Assembly: GCA_030922375.1 (NCBI GenBank) | Contig: JAVEPB010000012.1 | Coordinates: 1 to 36,134, forward strand | Source: a bacterium | GTDB taxonomy: Bacteria; UBA8248 | Reading direction: 5' to 3' | Length of the DNA: 36,134 nucleotides | Shown: one piece after another, positions 16,385 through 24,729 of the stretch | Position numbering within the stretch: position 1 is the first letter of the stretch | Layout: every line of letters begins with the position of its first letter | Made by a program: the position numbers and the translations under genes | Notes under the pieces: model-generated | Databases searched by the model: none | Seen by the model: the letters and a program-made list of their open reading frames with translations, nothing else | What the model was told of the DNA's origin: nothing

Positions 16385-18661
16385 CTAGCCTTTTCTTCCG
16401 GCATCCTCAATCGCTTCGAGGACGCGCTCGGGCGAGATCGGCAGGGTGCGGATTCTCGCGCCGCCGGTGGCGTGATAGATGGCGTTGCAGATGGCGGCCG
16501 TGATGGGATTGATCGCCACCTCGGCCAGGCCCTTCGCCCCGAAGGGGCCGTGCGGGTCCATGGACTCGAAAAAATCATGCTCCACCGGGGGAATGTCCAT
16601 CGAGGTGGCGATGAGATAGTCGTGAAAGTTTCTGCCGCGCAGATGGCCGGCGTCCGGGGAGAGCCCTTCCAGCATGGAATAGCTCATCCCCTGCACCGCG
16701 CCGCCCTCCACCTGGCCCTCTGCGCCCAGGCGATTGATGACCCGGCCCGGATCGTGTCCCGCGCGTATTTGGAGCACGGCGACAACCCCCGTCTCCATGT
16801 CAACTTCCACCTCGGCGGCGTGTGTGCTGAACGAGTAAGTCGTCGAAGGGTTGCCGTATTTCTGATCGTCCAAAACATCCCCCCCGGCCAACCATTTTCC
16901 CTCGCCTTCGATAACGTTCCCCGCTTTCCGGGCAACTTCCCCCACCGGCATTTTCCGGCCCGGGAGGGACTTCGCCTTCACCTCGCCCTCGACGATCTCG
17001 AGGTCGGAGACCGGAATTTCCATCGCCTCGGCGGCCGCCTCGAGCAGATTCTTCCGGGCGTCCTCGGCGGCGAGCTTTACGGCGTTGCCGCCGATGAGGG
17101 TGATCCGGCTCGCGAAGGCTCCCATCCCGAAAGGCATGTAGCCCGTATCGGTCGGAGGCACCTTGAACCGGCTGACCGGAATACCCAAAACTTCGGAGGC
17201 GATATAGGCCATGACGCTCGCCGAGCCCTGACCGAGATCGGATTCGCCCGACCAGATCTCTACCCGGCCCTCTTCGTCGATCCGCACCACCCCGCCAGAA
17301 GGGTCCGTCCCGTCGGGCCCTAGCGCTGCAGAAAAACCCTTGTTGCCCGAAACGTGGATGCAGCTCGCGAGGCCGACCCCACGCCCCTTGCCGCCCCGAG
17401 CGCGCTTGGCCTTCCAACCGATCTTATCGACCACATATTTGGTGGCGTCGGCCACCGCACAGCTTTCGATCTTCCAGCCGTGCAGCGAAACATCGCCTTT
17501 TTCGGTGTAATTCCTGAGACGAAGCTCCGCCGGATCGATCCCCAGCCCATCGGCCACGTTGTCGAGATGACTCTCCCAGGCATAGGTGGCCTGGACATTC
17601 CCGAAGCCCCGCATCTGTCCCGAGGGAATGATGTTCGTGTAGACGAGCTTGCCCTCGATTTCGGCCGCCGGGGTTTTGTAGAGATTATCGGTGCGGAGCG
17701 CGATGGAACTCATGATCGCGGGCGAAAGCGAGCAGTAGGCGCCGTTTTCGGCGACTATCTTCACCCGCTTTCCGGCCAGTGCGCCGTTTGTCTTCCAGGC
17801 GGATTCGAGGGAAATATGAACCGGCATACGCGGCCGCATGGAAATGAGGTCTTCCTCGAGCGATAGCATGAACCTCACCGGCCTTTGGGCCGCCCGGCTG
17901 AGCATGGCCGCCATCAGCGCGGCCTTTACGTCGAGCTTTCCGCCAAAGGCGCCGCCCGGTTTGGTCTGCGTCACCCGGAAATCGTCAGCCGGCATCCCCA
18001 TGACCGGAGAGAGCAAGAAGGTGCGGATCAAGAAAACCGACTGGAGACAGCCCCAAACGGAGATGCGTCCGTCGGAGTGCCACCAGGCGGCGCATCCGGT
18101 GGGCTCGATATACGCCTGGTGCGCGGAATGGGTATGGAAATCGTCCGAAAAGACGGCCTCGGCGTTCTCGAACGCCTCGTCGATTTCGCCCCGCTTTATA
18201 TGAAATTGGTTGGCGATGTTCCCGGCGGCGGATTCATGCACGAGGGGAGCGCCCTCCGCCATGGCTATAAAGGGATCAGTCGCGACGGATAAAATTTCGT
18301 ATTCAACGTCGATCAAGGCCAGCGCTTCCCTTGCCGTGTCTTCATCAATCGCGGCGACGGCGGCCACCTCGTCGCCCTCGTAGCGCACTTTCTCCCGGCA
18401 GAACGCGGATTCATCCTTGATGTTAATTCCAAAGGGCGCGTGCGGCGTGTTGTTCCGCGAGAGCACAGCCGCCACCCCGGGCAGGCGCTCCGCCCTCGAT
18501 GTATCAATGTTCAATATCCTCGCGTGGGGATGCGGGCTCCTGAGCGCCTTGCCGACGAGCGCGCCGGGAAGCTCCAGGTCGTTGATGAAAACCGTCGCGC
18601 CCGACACTTTTTCCACCGCGTCGATAATGGGAAGGGGCTGGCCGATAACTCTCGGGCTCAT
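16385..18661 (-). CDS. Molybdenum hydroxylase large subunit (xanthine dehydrogenase/CoxL family)
   Basis: A 758-residue molybdopterin-binding catalytic subunit, which would hydroxylate a substrate with oxygen from water. The start at 18661 overlaps the stop of the small-subunit gene (ATGA) and has AGGAG upstream. Visible motifs are QTKPGGAFGGK, SGQMRGFGNVQ (pterin binding), GQGSASVMAYIASEVLG, the substrate-channel region and the C-terminal GAKGLAEVAINPITAAICNAIYHATG with the catalytic Glu retained. The AYxCSFR active-site loop of true CO dehydrogenase is absent, so CO oxidation is unlikely. Purines, N-heterocycles, aldehydes or aromatic acids are candidate substrates. It is the last gene of the long minus-strand operon. 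Confidence 0.9.
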   Translation of the reverse strand: MSPRVIGQPLPIIDAVEKVSGATVFINDLELPGALVGKALRSPHPHARILNIDTSRAERLPGVAAVLSRNNTPHAPFGINIKDESAFCREKVRYEGDEVAAVAAIDEDTAREALALIDVEYEILSVATDPFIAMAEGAPLVHESAAGNIANQFHIKRGEIDEAFENAEAVFSDDFHTHSAHQAYIEPTGCAAWWHSDGRISVWGCLQSVFLIRTFLLSPVMGMPADDFRVTQTKPGGAFGGKLDVKAALMAAMLSRAAQRPVRFMLSLEEDLISMRPRMPVHISLESAWKTNGALAGKRVKIVAENGAYCSLSPAIMSSIALRTDNLYKTPAAEIEGKLVYTNIIPSGQMRGFGNVQATYAWESHLDNVADGLGIDPAELRLRNYTEKGDVSLHGWKIESCAVADATKYVVDKIGWKAKRARGGKGRGVGLASCIHVSGNKGFSAALGPDGTDPSGGVVRIDEEGRVEIWSGESDLGQGSASVMAYIASEVLGIPVSRFKVPPTDTGYMPFGMGAFASRITLIGGNAVKLAAEDARKNLLEAAAEAMEIPVSDLEIVEGEVKAKSLPGRKMPVGEVARKAGNVIEGEGKWLAGGDVLDDQKYGNPSTTYSFSTHAAEVEVDMETGVVAVLQIRAGHDPGRVINRLGAEGQVEGGAVQGMSYSMLEGLSPDAGHLRGRNFHDYLIATSMDIPPVEHDFFESMDPHGPFGAKGLAEVAINPITAAICNAIYHATGGARIRTLPISPERVLEAIEDAGRKG

Positions 18662-19146
18662 GCGCCATCTCCTTTCCGGACATCCTCGGCGGCCGCCGCG
18701 ACAGCCTCGAAAACTTTCTTGTAGCCCGTACAGCGGCAAAGATTGCCGGCCAGGGCGCGCCGGATATCTTCATGAGTGGGGTCTGGATTCTCATCGATGA
18801 GCGCCTTGGCGGACACGATTATCCCGGGGGTGCAGAAGCCGCACTGCACGCCGCCCTTTTCGATGATCTGGCGCTGGATCGGATGAAGGTCGTCCTCTGT
18901 ACCGATACCCCGGACTGTGGTGACCTCGCAGCCTTCCGCCTGGGCCGCGAAGACCAGGCAGGCGTTCACGGCAACCCCGTCAAGCAGCACCGCGCAGGCC
19001 CCGCAGTCGCCGCCCTCGCAGCTGAGCTTGACATCGAAATGTCCCATCCTGCGCAGCGCGCGGAGGAGCGTTTCGCCGCCTCCGGCGGTCACCGTCTCGC
19101 TCTTGCCGTTCACAACCAGCCTAATCTCGTAATCGCTCATGGCCAT
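18658..19146 (-). CDS. Molybdenum hydroxylase small [2Fe-2S] subunit (CoxS type)
   Basis: A 162-residue protein carrying two [2Fe-2S] clusters between the molybdenum and FAD centres. The plant-ferredoxin cluster uses Cys43, Cys48, Cys51 and Cys63 (SCEGGDCGAC...NAC). The helical-domain cluster uses Cys102, Cys105, Cys137 and Cys139 (QCGFCTPG, NLCRCTGY). AGGAAAAT lies just before the ATG at 19146; the Met two codons later (19140) is an alternative with better SD spacing. It is 31 bases downstream of the FAD subunit and overlaps the large subunit by four bases. Confidence 0.93.
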   Translation of the reverse strand: MAMSDYEIRLVVNGKSETVTAGGGETLLRALRRMGHFDVKLSCEGGDCGACAVLLDGVAVNACLVFAAQAEGCEVTTVRGIGTEDDLHPIQRQIIEKGGVQCGFCTPGIIVSAKALIDENPDPTHEDIRRALAGNLCRCTGYKKVFEAVAAAAEDVRKGDGA

Positions 19147-19177
19147 ATTTTCCTGATAATCGGACAAAAACCGGGCC

Positions 19178-20032
19178 TCACGCGCGCACGGCCTCGGGCA
19201 ATCCCAACGCCTCCCGCAGCAGGCGCCGTACGAGCACCCCGCACATTTTCCTCCGGTAGTCCGCCGAGGCGCGCACATCGTCGATTGGCGATGCACTCTC
19301 GCGGGCCGCGTCCGCCGCCGCGTCGATTTCCGCTTCGCCGACCACCCGGCCCCGCAGAGCCTCCTCGGCCGCCTCCGCCCGGTAGGGCACCGCCGACACC
19401 GCACCGAGAGCGATACCGGCTTCGGCGCAGGTTTCTCCATCCATCCGCAGGGCCACGGCCACGCTAACCACCGAGATAGCCATCGCCCGCCTGAGTTGAA
19501 GCTTGTGGTAAGCGGCCTTGTCGCCTTCACCCAGCGGGCGGACCGAGATCGCCGTCACGAGTTCCCCCGGCCAGACACCCGTTTTCCGGTAATCCACGAA
19601 AAAATCGCAAAGTGGAAGCGTCCTACGGCCCACCGCCGAGACCAGCTCGGCCTCGCCGTCCAGGGCGAGCAGGGGCGGAGCAAGGTCCGCCGCCGGTGAT
19701 GCGTCCATCAAATTGCCTGCCACCGTCGCCCGGTTGCGGACCAGGGGGCCGGCGAATTCCGCCGCGCTCTCATACAGCGGCGTTGCCTCCCGCCGGATCA
19801 GGTCCGATCCGAGCAAATCCGTCACCGTCGCAAGCGCTCCGATGCGAATTCCGTCATCATTGCTTTCAATGAAACGAAGCTCACTCAAACGGCTGATATC
19901 GACCACCCGCTGCGCCCGATTTCGGCCATACAACACATCGGGCACGAGGTTCGTCCCGCCCGACACGAAGGCGGCGCCCGATTCGGCGGCGGACAAGGCT
20001 TCATCCACGGATGAAGCGCGCACATATTCCAT
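19178..20032 (-). CDS. Molybdenum hydroxylase medium FAD subunit (CoxM type)
   Basis: A 284-residue FAD-binding subunit. It shows the FAD motifs FVSGGTNLVPDVL (diphosphate-binding GGTNL) near residue 25 and the second segment RNRATVAGNLMDASPAADLAPPLLAL, then the C-terminal DYRRKMCGVLVRRLLREAL. It transfers electrons to the terminal acceptor. AAAGGAT precedes the ATG at 20032. It lies 34 bases after the AhpD-like gene, and the order medium-small-large is the standard cox/xdh operon order. Confidence 0.92.
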   Translation of the reverse strand: MEYVRASSVDEALSAAESGAAFVSGGTNLVPDVLYGRNRAQRVVDISRLSELRFIESNDDGIRIGALATVTDLLGSDLIRREATPLYESAAEFAGPLVRNRATVAGNLMDASPAADLAPPLLALDGEAELVSAVGRRTLPLCDFFVDYRKTGVWPGELVTAISVRPLGEGDKAAYHKLQLRRAMAISVVSVAVALRMDGETCAEAGIALGAVSAVPYRAEAAEEALRGRVVGEAEIDAAADAARESASPIDDVRASADYRRKMCGVLVRRLLREALGLPEAVRA

Positions 20033-20066
20033 ATTGCATCCTTTTCGGACCGATTATCTTTTCGAT

Positions 20067-20870
20067 TTACGGTCTGATATCCGACTCGATCTGCATCCCG
20101 GTCGCGAGCGTATTAAAGCTGTTGTAGTGATCGACAACTCCGAAAATCTCGAAGATGCGTCCCGAATCCCAACCTGCTTTCACCAGAGCCGCATGGAAAT
20201 AGCGAATAAAATATTTGCAACCGTTCGTCACGCTTACCCCCAAGCCCACCGCCGCCTTGGCCTCCGGATCAAGCACCCCACCATCCAGCATGAGCTTGTG
20301 CTTTTTCCAGGTCGAATCGAAGTAATGGCGGTTCCGGACCAGGGCGCGCCAGTACGCGGGAACGCCCGGCCGGCCCAGCCGGGCCGATTCCACCGCCTCC
20401 ACATCCACGAGCAACTCACGTGCGGGAGATTCGATTTCTTCATCTCCTGGATATGGCAGGAGCGGCGCTCCGCCTCCGTCCAAATCCTCCAGCATGAGGC
20501 CGAAGGCGACCTTGTTCATGCCCGACACATGGTCCACCAGCCCAATCAGCTCCGTGATTCCCTTCTCGTCGATTCCCATCCGCATGACCGCGGCGATATG
20601 GGAATCGATTCAATATTCACATGCATTGGCGACGGAAACCGCCGATGAAACCATCTCTTTGATGAGCGGAGGCACGTCGCCCCGCTGCATTGTGGCCCGG
20701 GAGCGCTCCCAATTGACCTGCATGTATTCGGGGTGATGGGTCATCGAGCGCCAGATATTCGAAAGTGTATCAATCCCGAACACGCGCTTTTCACGTTGTT
20801 TTATTCGTTCGACGAGTTCCCTCGCGGCCTCGGGCACTTCATTGTCCGCGGGAAGACGGATTGTCGGCAT
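20067..20870 (-). CDS. Predicted selenoprotein: double-domain AhpD/carboxymuconolactone-decarboxylase-family protein with in-frame UGA
   Basis: Read through one UGA (20612-20610), this is a single 267-residue protein starting at the ATG at 20870 (GGAGGGGG upstream). The UGA is codon 87, in ANACEY-U-IDSHIAAV. Glu72, Cys84, U87 and His91 have exactly the spacing of Glu118, Cys130, Cys133 and His137 of Mycobacterium tuberculosis AhpD, so selenocysteine replaces the second active-site cysteine of the CxxC pair. The frame resumes with family-typical MGIDEKGITELIGLVDHVSGMNK. A second AhpD-like domain (about residues 170-267) has a degenerate motif NGCKYFIRYFH. A SECIS-like hairpin follows the UGA. 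AhpD-family proteins are thiol peroxidases or disulfide reductants. It lies between the binding protein and the molybdenum hydroxylase. Alternative: a nonsense pseudogene. Confidence 0.85.
20569..20608 (-). promoter_or_regulatory. Bacterial SECIS-like hairpin immediately after the in-frame UGA
   Basis: One base after the UGA the transcript forms a perfect 11-bp lower stem, UCGAUUCCCAU (20608-20598) with AUGGGAAUCGA (20579-20569). The interior holds an upper stem CCGC/GCGG closed by the loop GGUCAU. The loop GU is at nucleotides 22-23 after the UGA; in E. coli fdhF, as I recall it, the GGUC loop puts GU at 20-21. The position, apical GU and in-coding location fit a SelB-binding element. The hairpin falls in the coding region, as in other bacterial selenoprotein genes. 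Confidence 0.8.
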
Positions 20871-20888
20871 GGCGCCCCCTCCGGAGTG

Positions 20889-20923
20889 GGGTGTGCCGCC
20901 ATTTTTTCAATAGCGGCACACCC
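20889..20923 (-). promoter_or_regulatory. Intercistronic hairpin between the binding protein and the AhpD-like gene
   Basis: GGGTGTGCCGC (20889-20899) and GCGGCACACCC (20913-20923) form a perfect 11-bp GC-rich stem with a 13-base loop. It directly follows the binding-protein stop at 20939. There is no U tract after it in the minus transcript, so read-through into the AhpD-like and molybdenum hydroxylase genes is expected, at reduced level. Confidence 0.68.
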
Positions 20924-20938
20924 GCCCGGTGATGATTG

Positions 20939-22150
20939 TTATCTGGGGTATTTGAACGTGCCGTTGGCCACGCTCGGCGGCCCCACCGTCTTGCGCTTTC
21001 CGCCCTGCACCTGGAAGAGAACGATGGCGCTCGCGGTGTTTTGGCCACGCTTATCGAACTTCACGGGACCAAAGAAAGTTTGAAGATTGGTATTGGCGAT
21101 GGCATCCCGGACTTTTTTCTTATTGAGTGTCCCGGCGGCCTCGATTGCCCGCTGGACCACGATACCCGCGGCCGCAGATGCCGCAGCCACGTAGTCTGGC
21201 TCCTTACCGAATTTCTTTCTCCAAATCTTGCCGAAGTCCTGGGCGGTTCCGATGAAGTCGCCCTTATAATCCAGAGCCTCGCCCCACCAGGCTGCGGTAA
21301 GAATATTGTTCGCGGTTGAACCGAGTGAATCGGTGAACTGCGAGTATACCGGCCCGACCATGGTGAACAGGATTTTCGGTTTGACGCCCAACTCGTTCGC
21401 CTGCTTCGTGGCGAGCAGGGAGTCCGGCAGGTAGCCCGCCACCATCAGGACGTCCGGCTTCTTACCCTTCACCACCGTGAGCCAGGTGGAATGATCTTTT
21501 GAGTCTTTAGGAAACTCGGCGTAGTAGACATCCGAAAATCCGTGTTTTTTCGCCTGCGAGCGAATCGCCTTGGTGATATAGCGCGGGAAAAAGTCGTTCC
21601 GCGTGGCAAAGGCCATCGTCTTTGGCCTCGGGTTCTGCTTCTTGAGAAGATCAAAGAAGTTGTTGGGCAAAAAAGAATTCGGCGCCAGCAACCCGAACAT
21701 GTATTTGTAGCCTTGGCTGAAAATCGGTTCAGAGCTGGCCACCGGGGCGATCAGGGGAATCTGATAGCGCTCGGTGATAGCGCCGACGGATTTCGTCGCT
21801 CCGCTTCCGAACGGTCCAAGGATTAGGTCCACCTTCTCTTTGGTGATGAGCCTCTCGGCCAGCTTTGTGGCCGTGGGTGTTTTACTTTCATAGTCGTAGT
21901 AGATGATCTTGACCTTCATCTTTTTGCCGCCCACGTTTACGCCGCCCTGGGCGTTCACGCGCTCGCGCCAAATCTCGTAACCCGCCTGTTGCTTCTTTCC
22001 CTCCGTGGCCAATGGGCCCGTGAGCGGCAGGGCCGCGCCCAGCTTGATCTCGCTTGCCGCCTCCGTCGTATGAATACCGGAGAACCCGGCAAAGCCCAGC
22101 GAGAAGAAAAAAACGGCAACGAGAGTTAACAACAATCCTCGACGTTTCAT
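20939..22150 (-). CDS. Liv-type ABC substrate-binding protein
   Basis: A 403-residue periplasmic binding protein (Peripla_BP_6). The ATG at 22150 has AGGGAGGTG upstream. The Sec signal peptide is MKRRGLLLTLVAVFFFSLGFAG..., cut near TEAAS about residue 31. The mature protein starts EIKLGAALPLTGPLATEGKKQQAGYEIW and contains NAQGGVNVGGKKMKVKIIYYDYESKTPTATKLAERLI and LILGPFGSGATKSVG, the classic lobe-one and hinge pattern of HAAT binding proteins. It belongs to the LivHMGF genes directly upstream in the operon. Ligands of this clade are often carboxylates, amides or aromatic compounds, so the substrate is open. Confidence 0.92.
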   Translation of the reverse strand: MKRRGLLLTLVAVFFFSLGFAGFSGIHTTEAASEIKLGAALPLTGPLATEGKKQQAGYEIWRERVNAQGGVNVGGKKMKVKIIYYDYESKTPTATKLAERLITKEKVDLILGPFGSGATKSVGAITERYQIPLIAPVASSEPIFSQGYKYMFGLLAPNSFLPNNFFDLLKKQNPRPKTMAFATRNDFFPRYITKAIRSQAKKHGFSDVYYAEFPKDSKDHSTWLTVVKGKKPDVLMVAGYLPDSLLATKQANELGVKPKILFTMVGPVYSQFTDSLGSTANNILTAAWWGEALDYKGDFIGTAQDFGKIWRKKFGKEPDYVAAASAAAGIVVQRAIEAAGTLNKKKVRDAIANTNLQTFFGPVKFDKRGQNTASAIVLFQVQGGKRKTVGPPSVANGTFKYPR

Positions 22151-22237
22151 ATTGCACCTCCCTTTTGGTTGACTGCATCATCGGACATTGCATTCGCGCA
22201 ATGCCCGTACTGAGAGCTTTGACTCCTAATTGCCGGG

Positions 22238-22975
22238 TTAAATGCCCAAATACGCTTTTTTAACCTCGGGGTTTTCCAGCAACTCTTCCGTGGTACCCGC
22301 CATAACCACCCGCCCCGACTCGAATACATACGCCCGGCTGGCAAGCTCGAATGCCGTCAGGACATCCTGCTCCACAAGCATGATGGCCACTCCTTCCTCG
22401 TTAATTTGCTTAACGAATCCGCAAAGCTCCTCCACCAACCGGGGCGCCAGGCCGAGAGAAAGTTCGTCGATCAGAAGGAGCTTGGGCCGCGCCATCAACC
22501 CGCGGGCGATCGCGCACATCTGCTGCTCGCCTCCGGACATACTGCCCGCGAGTTGACCGCTCCTCTCCGCCAGGCGCGGGAAAAACCCATATACGCGGTC
22601 AAGATCGACACTCAATTCCTGGTCCGTCAAATTCCGGGCATACGCTCCCATCAAGAGATTTTCCTCGACGCTCATCGACGCAAACAGACGGCGGCCCTCG
22701 GGTACATGTGAGATTCCCCTGGCCACGACACCATCGGGGCCGATGCCGTTCAGGGCCTCACCCTCAAATGTTATCGTTCCCGATTGACAGGGCAGCACAC
22801 CGGACAGCATCCGCAAAAACGTCGTCTTTCCGACGCCGTTGCTTCCGACAATCGCTAGAATTTCACCGCTCTTCACTTCGAGTTCGACGCCCCAAAGGAC
22901 CTGCACTTCGTTGTAACCGCCTTTGAGTTCCCGAACCTCCAGAAGGTTTGAGCCGCTATCCGGCGCCGTTGACAT
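22238..22975 (-). CDS. livF: ABC ATPase LivF of the long operon
   Basis: A 245-residue ATPase. Walker A is GSNGVGKTT, signature SMSGGEQQM, and Walker B LLLIDELSLGLAP, where the usual Pro of DEPS is replaced by Leu, a common LivF variant. The switch His position reads IMLVEQDVLTAFELA. The end, ELLENPEVKKAYLGI, is typical. It starts 14 bases after livG and is followed by an 87-base gap before the binding-protein gene. Confidence 0.92.
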   Translation of the reverse strand: MSTAPDSGSNLLEVRELKGGYNEVQVLWGVELEVKSGEILAIVGSNGVGKTTFLRMLSGVLPCQSGTITFEGEALNGIGPDGVVARGISHVPEGRRLFASMSVEENLLMGAYARNLTDQELSVDLDRVYGFFPRLAERSGQLAGSMSGGEQQMCAIARGLMARPKLLLIDELSLGLAPRLVEELCGFVKQINEEGVAIMLVEQDVLTAFELASRAYVFESGRVVMAGTTEELLENPEVKKAYLGI

Positions 22976-22989
22976 GTTTCCGCTCCGCC

Positions 22990-23748
22990 TCAGTTCAGCT
23001 TTTCCATCATGGCGACGTACTTCTCGCCAAGATACGCTTTGATAACCCGCTCATCGCTCGTCACTTCCCGGGGCACTCCCTCGGCGATCTTCTCCCCGTG
23101 GTGGAGAACGATGACGCGATCGGAGAGGTCCATAATGACCTTCATCAGATGTTCGATAATAAGCACCGTCACTCCCTGGTCCCTCACTTTTTGAATAAGT
23201 GAGATCGCGTTTTGAACTTCGGTCTGGTTGAGGCCCGCGTTGACTTCATCGAGCAAAAGAATTTCGGGATCCGTGGCGAGGGATTTCGCGAACTCTAGCC
23301 GCTTGCGCTCGGCGAGGGTCAGCTGCGAGGCCAGATTGTCCGCCTTATCAATCAGGCCAACCATTTCGAGTTTTTCCTCCGCGACGGAATGAGCCAGCTT
23401 CACTTCGCTCTGGGCTTTCGGGGATCCGAACAACGCCCCCATCGTGACATTGTCCAGCACGGTGAGATTCGGGAAAGGCTGAACGATCTGAAATGTCCGG
23501 GCGATGCCCATTCGGGTGATGACGTGCGGCTTGAGGGATTCGATTCTCGTGCCGCGAAACAAAATCTCGCCATTGCTGAGCGAGTCGAAGCCCGTAATGC
23601 AATTCAGGAGCGTCGTTTTTCCCGCGCCGTTGGGCCCTATCAGACCGAGGATTTCGCCCTTATGGACGGCAAAATTCACCGCCGAGACAGCCGTGAGGCC
23701 CCCAAATCGCTTAGAAACCGATCGCCCCTCGAGCAGCACCTCGCTCAT
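22990..23748 (-). CDS. livG: ABC ATPase LivG of the long operon
   Basis: A 252-residue ATPase. Walker A is GPNGAGKTT, Walker B ILLLDEVNAGLNQ. The signature motif is LTLAERKRLEFAKSL rather than LSxGEQ, a variant seen in part of the LivG family. The switch histidine is in LIIEHLMKVIM. The start overlaps the end of livM by four bases (translational coupling). Confidence 0.92.
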   Translation of the reverse strand: MSEVLLEGRSVSKRFGGLTAVSAVNFAVHKGEILGLIGPNGAGKTTLLNCITGFDSLSNGEILFRGTRIESLKPHVITRMGIARTFQIVQPFPNLTVLDNVTMGALFGSPKAQSEVKLAHSVAEEKLEMVGLIDKADNLASQLTLAERKRLEFAKSLATDPEILLLDEVNAGLNQTEVQNAISLIQKVRDQGVTVLIIEHLMKVIMDLSDRVIVLHHGEKIAEGVPREVTSDERVIKAYLGEKYVAMMEKLN

Positions 23749-24728
23749 ACCCTGAACCTCTGAATATTGCTGCGCAGTATGGCTCCCAGCGACCTCCAGC
23801 CCTTGAGCCGCAATTCCTGGAAAAGGGCCATCAACCCGCGGGGGAGGAAGAGAACAATCAACACGATGATGAACCCCAGCATCAAGCTATGGAACTCCGT
23901 GAAGGCGCTCCAAAGATAATCGGCCATGTATTCCATGAGGAACGAGCCCACGAGGGGGCCCATGACGGTGCCCACGCCGCCCAGCATGGACATCACGATG
24001 GCCTTGATCGAAAACAAGATATCGAAAACGTCGATTGGCTCTAAAAAAGCCGCGCGATAGGCATACACTCCGCCGCCCATCGCAGGAAAAATAGACGAGA
24101 GGACAAAAGCGATGATTTTGTATTTCGTGGTGTCGATTCCGGTCATTGCCGCCGCGTCTTCGTTTTCGCGAATGGCCACCAGGCCATAGCCCAGCCGATG
24201 ACGAGTGACGAAGTACTGCACCAGAAACGCCAACACGGCGACACCCAGCATCGAGAAATAGAAAAAGCGGGTGAAGTAGTCCGGCCCTCCAGTGATTTGA
24301 GGGAGGTTGATGCCGTCTCCTCCGCCGGTAATGCGGAGATTATCGGCCAGTTCACGGAAAAACTCGGCCACCCCGAACGTAGCGATTGCGAAATAGTGCC
24401 CGCGCAGTCGCAGGATAGGAATTCCGAGCAACAGCGCTACCACCCCGCCGAACACGGAGCCGATGGCAAGGGTGACGAAAAAGTTGAAACCCGCGTTCAT
24501 CAGAATCGCCGTGACGTAAGCCCCCAGGCCGAAGAATGCCGCCGGCGCGAACGAGGGATATCCCGTCAACCCGCCGATGAAGTTCCAACTCGTGGCCAGG
24601 ATGGCAATCATCAGAATGTCCATCCATTTTCGGATGACATCGTTTTCCGAAAATGAGGGCATGAGAATCAAGGCGAACACCCCCATCCCCATCAAAAACC
24701 ACTGAATCCCGGACCAAGGCTTGAACAT
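23745..24728 (-). CDS. livM: ABC permease LivM of the long operon
   Basis: A 327-residue inner-membrane permease. The ATG at 24728 is one base after the livH stop, with AAGGGA upstream; the longer open frame to 24797 runs inside livH and is unlikely. Motifs include NFIGGLTGYPSFAPAAFFGLGAYVTA, the cytoplasmic loop VAIRENEDAAAMTGIDTTKYK, AMGGGVYAYRAAFLEP and MLGGVGTVMGPLVGSFLMEY. The C-terminus is basic and somewhat longer than in the other LivM of this window. Confidence 0.92.
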   Translation of the reverse strand: MFKPWSGIQWFLMGMGVFALILMPSFSENDVIRKWMDILMIAILATSWNFIGGLTGYPSFAPAAFFGLGAYVTAILMNAGFNFFVTLAIGSVFGGVVALLLGIPILRLRGHYFAIATFGVAEFFRELADNLRITGGGDGINLPQITGGPDYFTRFFYFSMLGVAVLAFLVQYFVTRHRLGYGLVAIRENEDAAAMTGIDTTKYKIIAFVLSSIFPAMGGGVYAYRAAFLEPIDVFDILFSIKAIVMSMLGGVGTVMGPLVGSFLMEYMADYLWSAFTEFHSLMLGFIIVLIVLFLPRGLMALFQELRLKGWRSLGAILRSNIQRFRV

Positions 24729-24729
24729 A

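Noticed and set aside
16385-18661. Aerobic CO dehydrogenase large subunit
   Set aside because: The AYxCSFR copper-molybdenum loop is missing; the pterin loop reads SGQMRGFG, so another molybdenum hydroxylase activity is expected.
20067-20585. Stand-alone 172-codon gene starting at the ATG at 20585
   Set aside because: There is no SD before that ATG, it starts inside the AhpD active-site helix and lies in the same frame as the upstream part; read-through at the UGA gives the sensible protein.
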